Origin: Flavobacterium sp. LC2016-13
Lineage (GTDB): Bacteria > Bacteroidota > Bacteroidia > Flavobacteriales > Flavobacteriaceae
DNA: 64,000 nt
Assembly (NCBI RefSeq): GCF_009707955.1
Contig: NZ_WMDQ01000005.1
Location: 186,001-250,000 of the forward strand
Direction: 5' to 3'
Both the position numbers and the translations under genes were made by a program. A model generated the notes under the pieces. It had not been told where the DNA came from, made no database searches, and saw nothing but the letters and a program-made list of their open reading frames with translations. Shown here one piece after another: positions 8,869-15,783 of this stretch; position 1 is the first letter of the stretch, and every line of letters starts with the position of its first letter.

Positions 8869-9216
8869 TTATTCTTTATCTAAATCTTTGGCTCTGTGAA
8901 ACCCTACAAGCAAACCAACTCCAGACATTGTAATGATTGTTGCCGGATAAACAACATCTGAATTCATTTTTGTATAAGTCGAAAGAAATAAAGCAATAAA
9001 AAAACCAAGCCCAATTCCGATTAAAAGAAAAGCGGTATTCAAAATAAAGATTTTCCAAACCGGAACTCCATTTGTTTTTCCTTTTAAAAATATACTTGCA
9101 TCAACACCTTTTTCTATAAGCGCTAAACGTTCTCTGTTTCTTGTTGAATAAATAAGATAAACGATCCCGAAGATCATTAAGAAAAGACTAATTGGTACTA
9201 AAATTTGTGATCCCAT
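8869..9216 (-). CDS. Small inner-membrane protein (DUF6249-like)
   Basis: 115 residues with three hydrophobic segments, near residues 4-23, 53-76 and 85-104. The loop RNRERLALIEKGVDASIF is the recognisable block of a small Bacteroidota membrane-protein family that I recall as DUF6249. Function is unknown. It is divergent from the ECF sigma factor gene, and such proteins are commonly found beside sigma factors in Flavobacteria, hinting at a shared envelope-linked role. Confidence 0.65.
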   Translation of the reverse strand: MGSQILVPISLFLMIFGIVYLIYSTRNRERLALIEKGVDASIFLKGKTNGVPVWKIFILNTAFLLIGIGLGFFIALFLSTYTKMNSDVVYPATIITMSGVGLLVGFHRAKDLDKE

Positions 9217-9324
9217 AATTTTTACGTTTTTATAATTGATTGATACTCCATAGGACGACAGCTTTTAAATTCAGGTTACAGCATTTGGCAAAAAAATTCA
9301 ACTTTTAAATTCCATCTCGAAGTC

Positions 9325-9359
9325 TTGGTACAAAAACTACTGATTATGAGTTAATTTTG
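9325..9359 (+). promoter_or_regulatory. Candidate promoter of the ECF sigma factor operon
   Basis: TAATTTTG at 9352-9359 is a perfect TANNTTTG; TTG at 9325-9327 lies 24 bases upstream, slightly long. The transcript would have a leader of about 100 bases beginning at the palindrome at 9367. Confidence 0.5.
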
Positions 9360-9366
9360 AATACCG

Positions 9367-9383
9367 CAACTTTGACAAAGTTG
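9367..9383. promoter_or_regulatory. 17-bp perfect palindrome at the predicted sigma-gene start site
   Basis: CAACTTTGACAAAGTTG has 8-bp arms around one central base. It begins about 8 bases after the -7 element, where a bound repressor would block initiation. It may instead be a member of a common flavobacterial intergenic repeat. Confidence 0.4.
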
Positions 9384-9466
9384 TGTTATAACTAGTTCAA
9401 CAATTAGAATTAAAAAAAAACGAGGTTTTCTGTAACCTAAAATGATTTTTTTACGTCCTATATAAT

Positions 9467-10051
9467 ATGAGTACAATAAGTGATCAACATTATATCGATA
9501 AAATTCTACAGGGCGAGGTCAATGCGTTTGCCGTGCTTGTTGATCGTTATAAGGATATGATTTTTACTTTGGCACTCAAAATGATTAAAAACAGAGAAGA
9601 AGCTGAAGAAGTTGCACAAGATACTTTTATTAAAATTTATAACTCTTTGAATAAATTTAAAGGCGATTCTAAATTTTCGACCTGGATTTATAAAATTGCC
9701 TATAATACGTGTTTAGATCGTTTGAAGAAAAACAAAAAAGAAGACCTTAATATATCAATAGATGAATTTTCGGCACATTTGATAAAAACAATGGACAATG
9801 CTTTAAGTGCTTTAGAAGAAAAAGAACGAAAGCAAACGATTCAGAATTGTCTAGATTTATTACCGAGCGAAGAGAATTTCTTGCTAACTTTATTTTATTT
9901 TGAAGATCAGAGTTTAGAAGAAATAGGGAAAATTATGAATATCAATGCTAATAATGTCAAAGTAAAATTATTTAGAAGCCGACAAAAATTAGCTGTAATT
10001 TTAAAAAAGCAATTAGAACCAGAAATAATAGAATGTTATGAAAGAAAATGA
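9467..10051 (+). CDS. ECF-type RNA polymerase sigma factor
   Basis: 194 residues. Region 2 spans about residues 20-85 (DMIFTLALKMIKNREEAEEV and FSTWIYKIAYNTCLDRLKK) and region 4 about 125-180 (LPSEENFLLTLFYFEDQSL, then an HTH with NANNVKVKLFRSRQKL). Region 3 is absent, as usual for the ECF group. It would direct polymerase to a regulon that cannot be read from sequence. Its last codons overlap the next gene by 14 bases, so the two are translationally coupled, typical of a sigma/anti-sigma pair. Confidence 0.92.
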   Translation: MSTISDQHYIDKILQGEVNAFAVLVDRYKDMIFTLALKMIKNREEAEEVAQDTFIKIYNSLNKFKGDSKFSTWIYKIAYNTCLDRLKKNKKEDLNISIDEFSAHLIKTMDNALSALEEKERKQTIQNCLDLLPSEENFLLTLFYFEDQSLEEIGKIMNINANNVKVKLFRSRQKLAVILKKQLEPEIIECYERK

Positions 10052-10433
10052 TAAAGAAATAGAAAATCTAATTGATAAAATGATGACCGAAACCAATTTG
10101 GAATCGCCATCTTTTGACTTTACTTCAAAAATAATGTCTCAGGTTTTAGTGTCCGAAAAAAGCAAAATTAAAGCTTACAAACCTTTGATTTCTAAATCGG
10201 CCTGGATTTTTATCGGAATTTGTTTAATTGCCTTGACAATTTATTCTCTTTATTTCAATACCGAAATTTCTAATTTTGAAATAGTAAAATTATATTCTGA
10301 TAAAGCTTCTACTCTATTTTCGGGAATTCATTTTTCTAAAAACATATTGTATGCACTTTTAATAGTTCCGTTCATGGTTTTGATTCAGATTGGTGTTTTA
10401 AAAAATTATTTTGATAAGAAGTATGAGTTGTAG
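10038..10433 (+). CDS. Membrane partner of the sigma factor (putative anti-sigma factor)
   Basis: 131 residues. The first ~48 residues are acidic and soluble (EIENLIDKMMTETNLESPSF), followed by a membrane segment at about 50-68 (WIFIGICLIALTIYS) and another at 103-121. A cytoplasmic N-terminal segment tethered to the membrane and overlap with the sigma gene fit an anti-sigma factor, but no canonical zinc-finger anti-sigma motif is visible. The role is inferred from context. Confidence 0.6.
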   Translation: MKENDKEIENLIDKMMTETNLESPSFDFTSKIMSQVLVSEKSKIKAYKPLISKSAWIFIGICLIALTIYSLYFNTEISNFEIVKLYSDKASTLFSGIHFSKNILYALLIVPFMVLIQIGVLKNYFDKKYEL

Positions 10434-10435
10434 AG

Positions 10436-11011
10436 TTATTTAAATAAATCTTCTCTTTTAATTATTAAATATCTTGGATGAATATCATCTACACGAATAT
10501 CATATCCGTTTAGATATAATAGATATGATATTGTAGAAAATTCGTCAGGTTGTATAATTAAGTTATTTAGTTCGTCTTCATTTTCATTTTCGCCTAATGA
10601 AGGTTTCGAGTATTTTTTCAAAAATCTATCAAATCCTAAGCTATCATATTCTTTTTCTGTTTTTGGATTCAATTTAAAATTTTCCAAAAGTATTATTTTT
10701 TGATTCGACGCATCAAAAACGTAATCTTCATTCAAAACAGTTTCTAAAAACTCTTTATACGTTTTATAATTCTTTTGATAGTACATTTTATACGATTGAT
10801 ATAAAAGCTCGCCATTTGTCACAAAAATTCCATCTTCGTTTGTTCGAATGTATAATTCTATAATTGAATATAAATTTACTGTTACGGAAGCATTTTTTCC
10901 TTCGTCATGAAAAGCTAACTTCTCTATCATTTCTTCAGAAAAATTAGATTCTTTTCTTTCACAGGAAATCAAAAAACAAAACAACAATAATAATGTAAGG
11001 ATTTTCTTCAT
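10436..11011 (-). CDS. Lipoprotein of unknown function
   Basis: 191 residues with a clear lipoprotein signal (LLLLFCFLISC, cysteine at about residue 17). The mature part is acidic and rich in tyrosine and asparagine with no motif I recognise. It converges with the sigma/anti-sigma pair, ending 2 bases from that gene's stop, and has its own promoter at 11034-11068. Confidence 0.7.
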   Translation of the reverse strand: MKKILTLLLLFCFLISCERKESNFSEEMIEKLAFHDEGKNASVTVNLYSIIELYIRTNEDGIFVTNGELLYQSYKMYYQKNYKTYKEFLETVLNEDYVFDASNQKIILLENFKLNPKTEKEYDSLGFDRFLKKYSKPSLGENENEDELNNLIIQPDEFSTISYLLYLNGYDIRVDDIHPRYLIIKREDLFK

Positions 11012-11033
11012 GAATGAGATTTTGAGATTTAAA

Positions 11034-11068
11034 CAAATCTAACTAAAATCTTCAGTACTTTTTCCAAA
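11034..11068 (-). promoter_or_regulatory. Promoter of the 10436-11011 lipoprotein gene
   Basis: On the minus strand TTTG (11065-11068), 23 bases, TAGATTTG (11034-11041); both elements match the Bacteroidota consensus. It lies 23 bases upstream of the ATG. Confidence 0.65.
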
Positions 11069-11203
11069 AATAATTATTGCATTTTAAATCGAAAAAACAT
11101 ATTTTAAGCACTCCAAACAATCGAATTTAATTCATTCATTTACAATACTTTTAGCCCCGCAAACGATATTGTTTTTTTATGAAAATTTTGAGAACCTAAA
11201 CCG

Positions 11204-11234
11204 TTGCAATATTGTAACTTATGAAGTATCTTTG
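11204..11234 (+). promoter_or_regulatory. Promoter of the PfkB kinase gene
   Basis: TTG (11204-11206), 20 bases, TATCTTTG (11227-11234), a perfect TANNTTTG. The ATG follows at 11258. Confidence 0.7.
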
Positions 11235-11257
11235 CACCCTAATTCGAAATTCATAAA

Positions 11258-12181
11258 ATGAATAAATTATTGATTGTTGGAACGGTTGCTTTCGACGCTA
11301 TCGAAACTCCTTTCGGAAAAACAGATAAAATATTAGGTGGTGCTGCAACGTACATTGGTTTATCAGCATCATTTTTCAACTTACAATCGGCCATTGTTTC
11401 TGTAGTTGGCGACGATTTTCCTCAAGAACATTTAGATTTATTGACTTCAAAAAATATTGATATTTCTGGTATCGAAATTGTAAAAGGCGGTAAAACGTTT
11501 TTTTGGAGCGGTTTATACCACAATGACTTAAACTCAAGAGATACTTTAGTTACGGAATTAAACGTTTTGGCTGATTTTCAACCAAAAGTTCCTCAAAATT
11601 TTAAAGACGCTGATATTGTAATGTTAGGAAACTTACATCCTTTAGTACAAAGCAGTGTTTTAGATCAATTAGAGAAAAAACCAAAATTAATTGTTTTAGA
11701 CACAATGAACTTTTGGATGGACTGCGCTTTACCTGAATTACTTGACGTAATTAAACGTGTAGACGTTATAACGGTTAACGACGAAGAAGCAAGACAACTT
11801 TCAGGAGAATATTCATTAGTAAAAGCAGCGGCTAAAATCCAGGAAATGGGACCAAAATATGTGGTGATCAAAAAAGGAGAACACGGCGCACTTTTATTCC
11901 ATAACAGAGAAGTATTTTTTGCACCGGCTTTACCATTAGAAGATGTTTTCGATCCAACAGGAGCCGGAGATACTTTTGCAGGTGGATTTTCAGGATTCAT
12001 TGCACAAAGTGAAAACATTTCATTTGGAAACATGAAAAACGCAATTATTTACGGTTCGAATTTAGCTTCATTTTGTGTGGAGAAATTTGGAACCGAAAGG
12101 ATGGAAACATTAAGCAAGGCTGAAGTAGCGATACGATTACAACAATTTAAATCGTTAACTCAGTTCGACATAGAAATATAA
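11258..12181 (+). CDS. PfkB-family sugar or nucleoside kinase
   Basis: 307 residues. GGAATYIGLSASFF near residue 29 is the N-terminal PfkB motif and DPTGAGDTFAGGF near 233 the C-terminal motif, with the catalytic aspartate in GAGD. The enzyme transfers phosphate from ATP to a hydroxyl of a sugar or nucleoside. Its position directly ahead of purF hints at a nucleoside or ribose substrate, but this is inference. A terminator follows immediately after its stop codon, so it is largely a single-gene unit. Confidence 0.85.
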   Translation: MNKLLIVGTVAFDAIETPFGKTDKILGGAATYIGLSASFFNLQSAIVSVVGDDFPQEHLDLLTSKNIDISGIEIVKGGKTFFWSGLYHNDLNSRDTLVTELNVLADFQPKVPQNFKDADIVMLGNLHPLVQSSVLDQLEKKPKLIVLDTMNFWMDCALPELLDVIKRVDVITVNDEEARQLSGEYSLVKAAAKIQEMGPKYVVIKKGEHGALLFHNREVFFAPALPLEDVFDPTGAGDTFAGGFSGFIAQSENISFGNMKNAIIYGSNLASFCVEKFGTERMETLSKAEVAIRLQQFKSLTQFDIEI

Positions 12182-12187
12182 TGCCCG

Positions 12188-12215
12188 AAAGCCTCGATAA
12201 AACGGGGCTTTTTTA
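12188..12215 (+). terminator. Intrinsic terminator of the PfkB gene
   Basis: AAAGCCTCG (12188-12196) pairs with CGGGGCTTT (12203-12211) with one G-T wobble, followed by a T-run. It lies in the apparent upstream extension of the purF frame, showing that purF starts further down. Confidence 0.75.
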
Positions 12216-12261
12216 TTACGTTAATACACACAACTTACAACAACACAAAATACAAAACACA

Positions 12262-14160
12262 ATGAGCGACGCTTTAAAACACGAATGTGGTATAGCCCTG
12301 GTTAGACTTCTTAAACCGCTTGAATATTACAAAGAAAAATACGGAACTGCTTTTTACGGAATACAAAAAATGTATTTAATGATGGAAAAGCAGCATAACC
12401 GTGGTCAGGATGGCGCAGGTTTTGCAAGCATCAAACTTGATGTTGAGCCTGGACAACGCTACATTAGCAGAGTTCGTTCGAATCATGCACAACCTATTCA
12501 GGATGTTTTTGCACAAATTAATGACCGTATCAATGAGGAGATGACTACACATCCTGAATACGCAAATGATGTTGAGAAACAAAAAGCTAATATACCTTAT
12601 ATAGGAGAACTATTTTTAGGACATGTTCGTTACGGAACTTTCGGAAAAAACAGCATCGAAAGTGTACACCCATTTTTACGTCAAAGTAACTGGATGCACC
12701 GTAATTTAATTTTGGCAGGTAACTTCAACATGACAAATGTTAAAGAACTTTTCGAAAATTTAGTTGAGCTTGGACAACATCCAAAAGAAATGGCGGACAC
12801 TGTTACGGTTATGGAAAAAATTGGTCACTTCTTAGACAAAGAAGTAATGCAATTATATCAAGATTGTAAAGCTGAAGGTTACTCAAAAAGAGAAGCTTCT
12901 CCTGTTATTGCAGACCGATTGGATATTGCAAAAATATTAGCACGTTCAGCAAAAAATTTAGATGGAGGTTATGCAATGGCCGGATTATTAGGTCATGGTG
13001 ATGCTTTCGTTTTTAGAGATCCTGCTGGGATTCGTCCTGCTTATTTCTACCAAGATGATGAAGTCGTTGTTGTAGCATCTGAACGTCCTGTTATTCAAAC
13101 TGTATTTAATGTACCTTTTGAAAAAGTTCAGGAAATCGATCCGGGAAATGCATTAATCATCAAGAAAAACGGAAAAGTTTCTATGGAACAAATCTTAGAA
13201 CCAACCGTAAAAAAAGCTTGTTCATTTGAAAGAATTTATTTCTCAAGAGGAAGTGATGCTGAAATTTACCAAGAACGTAAAAACTTAGGTAAACTAATTT
13301 TACCTGCAGTTCTTAAATCAATTGACAGCGATACAGACAATACTGTTTTCTCATATATCCCGAATACAGCCGAAACTTCATTTTATGGTTTAGTTGAAGC
13401 AGCTCAGGATTTTTTGAATCAAAGAAAAAACAATTATATTCTGGAAAACAGAAATACACTTACGACTGAAACATTACAGGAGTTATTAGCTGTAAAAATC
13501 AGAACAGAAAAAGTTGCCATTAAAGATGCTAAACTTAGAACCTTTATTACAGAAGACAGTAGCCGTGACGATTTAGTTGCTCACGTTTATGATGTGACTT
13601 ACGGAGTAATTAAACCAACTGATAATTTGGTTATTATTGACGATAGTATTGTTCGTGGTACAACATTAAAAATGAGTATCATAAAAATGATGGATCGTTT
13701 GAAACCAAAACGTATTGTAATTGTTTCTTCGGCTCCGCAAATTCGTTACCCTGATTGTTACGGAATTGATATGGCAAAACTTGAAGGTCTTGTCGCTTTT
13801 AGAGCAGCTCTTGCTTTATTGAAAGAAAGAAACCTTTATCATATTGTTGATGAAGTTTATGCTAAATGTAAAGCACAGGAAAATTATGTTGATACGGATG
13901 TTGTAAATTATGTAACTGCAATTTATGACCAATTTACTCCAGAAGAAATTTCAGATAAAATTGCCGAAATGTTAAGTTCTCCTGAAATTAATGCTGAAGT
14001 GAAAATTATCTTTCAAAAAGTAGAAGATTTACATATTGCTTGTCCTAAAAATCTTGGAGACTGGTATTTTACCGGAGATTACCCAACACCAGGCGGAAAT
14101 CGTGTTGTAAACAGAGCTTTCATGAATTTCTATGAAGGAAAAGATGCAAGAGCATATTAA
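12262..14160 (+). CDS. purF: Amidophosphoribosyltransferase (long Bacteroidota PurF)
   Basis: 632 residues from the ATG at 12262. The frame is open upstream to 12181, but that part runs through the PfkB terminator. PurF makes 5-phosphoribosylamine from PRPP and glutamine, the first step of purine synthesis. Cys9 in KHECGIALVRL would be the glutaminase nucleophile after N-terminal trimming; NRGQDGAGF belongs to the Ntn amidotransferase fold. VIIDDSIVRGTT near residue 457 is the PRPP-binding loop. The protein is over 100 residues longer than E. coli PurF; I recall this long form as typical for Bacteroidota. Confidence 0.88.
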   Translation: MSDALKHECGIALVRLLKPLEYYKEKYGTAFYGIQKMYLMMEKQHNRGQDGAGFASIKLDVEPGQRYISRVRSNHAQPIQDVFAQINDRINEEMTTHPEYANDVEKQKANIPYIGELFLGHVRYGTFGKNSIESVHPFLRQSNWMHRNLILAGNFNMTNVKELFENLVELGQHPKEMADTVTVMEKIGHFLDKEVMQLYQDCKAEGYSKREASPVIADRLDIAKILARSAKNLDGGYAMAGLLGHGDAFVFRDPAGIRPAYFYQDDEVVVVASERPVIQTVFNVPFEKVQEIDPGNALIIKKNGKVSMEQILEPTVKKACSFERIYFSRGSDAEIYQERKNLGKLILPAVLKSIDSDTDNTVFSYIPNTAETSFYGLVEAAQDFLNQRKNNYILENRNTLTTETLQELLAVKIRTEKVAIKDAKLRTFITEDSSRDDLVAHVYDVTYGVIKPTDNLVIIDDSIVRGTTLKMSIIKMMDRLKPKRIVIVSSAPQIRYPDCYGIDMAKLEGLVAFRAALALLKERNLYHIVDEVYAKCKAQENYVDTDVVNYVTAIYDQFTPEEISDKIAEMLSSPEINAEVKIIFQKVEDLHIACPKNLGDWYFTGDYPTPGGNRVVNRAFMNFYEGKDARAY

Positions 14161-14224
14161 AAAAATACTAACAAAAGGTTAAATAGTGCAGTTAATCGGT
14201 TTTTTTTGCCGTTCATCCTATATG

Positions 14225-14256
14225 TTTGGCAAAATCGAATAGCTACGATACTTTTG
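14225..14256 (+). promoter_or_regulatory. Promoter of sRNA unit 1
   Basis: TTTG (14225-14228), 20 bases, TACTTTTG (14249-14256): a perfect match to the Bacteroidota -33/-7 consensus, just upstream of the RNA body at about 14261. Confidence 0.75.
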
Positions 14257-14260
14257 GGAT

Positions 14261-14331
14261 ACCATAACATTAGTAGGTTAAGTTTATGGTAGATTTGGGG
14301 CAAAAAGGGTGGAAGAAATTCCACCTTTTTT
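14261..14331 (+). ncRNA. Putative small RNA, array copy 1
   Basis: Predicted RNA of about 71 bases starting 4-5 bases after the -7 element. Hairpin 1 pairs ACCATA (14261-14266) with TATGGT (14285-14290) around a conserved loop containing ATTAGTAGGTTAAGT. A single-stranded linker with AGATTTGGGGCAAAAA follows. Hairpin 2 is the terminator: GGTGGAA (14308-14314), loop GAAA, TTCCACC (14319-14325), then six T. I know of no annotated family to assign it to; Flavo-1 and 6S RNA should be compared. Confidence 0.7.
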
Positions 14332-14410
14332 ATTGGAATAAAGTCAAAATACCAGTTCAAAGTAAGAAATTACGCATTTCGTCGAATATATCTGCATTTT
14401 GTCTAGAATA

Positions 14411-14442
14411 TTTGGAAATACAATATAGCTACCATAGCTTTA
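14411..14442 (+). promoter_or_regulatory. Promoter of sRNA unit 2
   Basis: TTTG (14411-14414), 20 bases, TAGCTTTA (14435-14442), one mismatch to the -7 consensus and the same spacing as in the other units. Confidence 0.65.
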
Positions 14443-14446
14443 CTAT

Positions 14447-14517
14447 ACCATAACATTAGTAGGTTAAGTATATGGTAGATTTGGGGCAAAAAGGGTGGAA
14501 GAGATTCCACCTTTTTT
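14447..14517 (+). ncRNA. Putative small RNA, array copy 2
   Basis: Same layout as copy 1. Differences are confined to one base in the loop region of hairpin 1 (AAGTA instead of AAGTT) and one base in the terminator loop (GAGA instead of GAAA). The ACCATA/TATGGT stem and the 7-bp GGTGGAA/TTCCACC stem are intact. Confidence 0.7.
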
Positions 14518-14594
14518 ATTGGAATAAAGTCAAAAATCAATCAAAGTAAGAAATTACGTATTTCATCGGGTTTATTTGCACTTAATCTGAAATA

Positions 14595-14626
14595 TTTGAT
14601 AATTAAATATAACTACCATAGATTTA
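14595..14626 (+). promoter_or_regulatory. Promoter of sRNA unit 3
   Basis: TTTG (14595-14598), 20 bases, TAGATTTA (14619-14626). The spacing is again exactly 20. Confidence 0.65.
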
Positions 14627-14630
14627 CTAG

Positions 14631-14701
14631 ACCATTACATTAGTAGGTTAAGTACATGGTAGATTTGGGGCAAAAAGGGTGAAAGAGATTTCACCTTTTT
14701 T
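14631..14701 (+). ncRNA. Putative small RNA, array copy 3 (compensatory change)
   Basis: The terminator stem reads GGTGAAA/TTTCACC instead of GGTGGAA/TTCCACC: a G-C pair has become A-U with both sides changed. The change also turns a TGG codon into TGA in the only short frame starting with ATG in the unit, so RNA structure and not a peptide is being kept. Hairpin 1 retains 5 pairs (ACCAT/ATGGT). Confidence 0.72.
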
Positions 14702-14778
14702 ATTGAAATAAAGTCAAAAACAACCCAAAGTAAGAAATTACGTATTTCATCGGGTTTATTTGCACTTAATCTAAAATA

Positions 14779-14810
14779 TTTGAATATTAAATATAGCTAT
14801 CATAGATTTA
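14779..14810 (+). promoter_or_regulatory. Promoter of sRNA unit 4
   Basis: TTTG (14779-14782), 20 bases, TAGATTTA (14803-14810), identical in elements and spacing to unit 3. Confidence 0.65.
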
Positions 14811-14814
14811 CTAA

Positions 14815-14885
14815 ACCATTACATTAGTAGGTTAAGTACATGGTAGATTTGGGGCAAAAAGGGTGGAAGAGATTCCACCTTTTTT
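14815..14885 (+). ncRNA. Putative small RNA, array copy 4
   Basis: Body as in copy 3 for hairpin 1 (ACCAT/ATGGT) but with the original GGTGGAA/TTCCACC terminator stem. It is the last unit; downstream the sequence no longer matches. Confidence 0.7.
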
Positions 14886-14951
14886 ATTTTCTTTTTTTAG
14901 AGAAAAGAAAATAGATTATAGAATAACGAGAATTGAAGAAAATTAAACATA

Positions 14952-14988
14952 AAAAAAGACGGATAACTTTAAGTCATCCGTCTTTTTT
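14952..14988 (-). terminator. Terminator after the superoxide dismutase gene
   Basis: AAAAAAGACGGAT (14952-14964) pairs with its complement at 14976-14988; AACTT/AAGT extends the stem towards a tight loop. T-runs on both sides make it usable in both directions, closing the sod transcript on the minus strand. Confidence 0.8.
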
Positions 14989-14989
14989 A

Positions 14990-15027
14990 TTTACTCTATT
15001 CTCTTTACTCTATTCTCTTTACTCTAT
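14990..15027. repeat. 14-bp short tandem repeat
   Basis: TTTACTCTATTCTC occurs 2.7 times in a row (14990-15003, 15004-15017, 15018-15027), just after the sod stop codon. Such short repeats can change copy number by slippage. Confidence 0.85.
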
Positions 15028-15033
15028 TTTCGA

Positions 15034-15645
15034 CTATTTGTCTAAAGCAAATCTTCTTGCGACTTCTGTCCAGTTAATTACACTGAAGAAAGCTTCAATA
15101 TAATCTGGTCTTCTGTTTTGGTAGTTTAAGTAGTAAGCATGTTCCCAAACATCCATTCCTAAGATTGGAGTTCCACCGTTACCAGCAACTTCTGGCATTA
15201 ATGGATTATCTTGATTTGGAGTGCCTACAACTTCTAATTTACCTCCTTTTTGAACTGTTAACCAAGCCCATCCTGAACCAAATTGTGTTGCACCAGCTTT
15301 AGCAAATTTTGCTTTAAACTCTTCAAAAGTTCCAAAAGAAGACTCAATTGCAGCTAACAAATCACCTGTTGGTAATCCGCCACCGTCTGGGCTCATTACA
15401 GTCCAGAATAAATTGTGATTGTAGAAACCTCCACCATTGTTACGAACCGCACCGTTAGATTTATCTAAATTGATTAAGATGTTTTCGATTGTTTTTCCTT
15501 CTAAATCTGTTCCTGCAATTGCAGCGTTAAGATTTGTTGTATAGGCATTATGATGTTTTGAATGGTGAATTTCCATTGTACGTGCATCAATATGTGGTTC
15601 TAATGCATCATATGCATAAGGTAATTGTGGTAATTCAAAAGCCAT
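15034..15645 (-). CDS. Superoxide dismutase, Fe/Mn type
   Basis: 203 residues, normal for the family. It converts superoxide to hydrogen peroxide and oxygen. Metal ligands are visible: His in [17 protein letters not shown] (N-terminal helices), His in FYNHNLFW, and Asp and His in [19 protein letters not shown]. No signal peptide, so cytoplasmic. Sequence alone does not settle whether iron or manganese is used. It stands alone with its own promoter motif and terminator. Confidence 0.95.
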   Translation of the reverse strand: MAFELPQLPYAYDALEPHIDARTMEIHHSKHHNAYTTNLNAAIAGTDLEGKTIENILINLDKSNGAVRNNGGGFYNHNLFWTVMSPDGGGLPTGDLLAAIESSFGTFEEFKAKFAKAGATQFGSGWAWLTVQKGGKLEVVGTPNQDNPLMPEVAGNGGTPILGMDVWEHAYYLNYQNRRPDYIEAFFSVINWTEVARRFALDK

Positions 15646-15680
15646 GATATTATGATTTTATGGTTTATAATAATTTATCC

Positions 15681-15688
15681 CAAATTTA
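15681..15688 (-). promoter_or_regulatory. -7 element upstream of the superoxide dismutase gene
   Basis: On the minus strand TAAATTTG, a perfect TANNTTTG, 36 bases before the ATG. A -33 partner is not clear. Confidence 0.45.
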
Positions 15689-15783
15689 AACATTTAACTT
15701 TGGAATAGAAAATACTATTTCGTTATAATTCAATTTAATTAATTGATGATTTAATTTTTAAACACTTAAATACTTGTAAATCT

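Larger units (their letters stand above)
14225..14886 (+). repeat. Four tandem units of ~185 bp (small-RNA gene array)
   Basis: The unit is repeated with starts of the conserved core at 14261, 14447, 14631 and 14815 (periods 186, 184, 184). The core of about 71 bases is nearly identical in all four; the spacers between copies 2, 3 and 4 are also similar, while the sequence before copy 1 has diverged. Each unit contains TTTG-N20-TANNTTTR, the RNA body and an intrinsic terminator. No protein-coding gene fits in this gap between purF and the superoxide dismutase gene. Confidence 0.9.

Noticed and set aside
12181..12261. Upstream extension of purF starting at the PfkB stop
   Set aside because: It reads through the intrinsic terminator at 12188-12215 and is not family-like; the cysteine block starts 8 residues after the ATG at 12262.
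14161..14224. Terminator for purF
   Set aside because: Only an imperfect GGTTAA/TTAATC stem precedes a T-run here; it is too weak to list as a separate feature.
14157..14360. Minus-strand open frame of 67 codons over sRNA unit 1
   Set aside because: It is complementary to the promoter, RNA body and terminator of the unit, and the same frame is not kept in the other three copies.
14225..14886. CRISPR array
   Set aside because: Period of about 185 bases with similar spacers, internal promoters and terminators, and no cas genes nearby.
14286..14890. Short ATG frame (MVDLGQKGW...) recurring in each repeat unit
   Set aside because: Copy 3 has a TGA after eight codons while the RNA stem is kept by a paired change, and the frame runs through the terminator.
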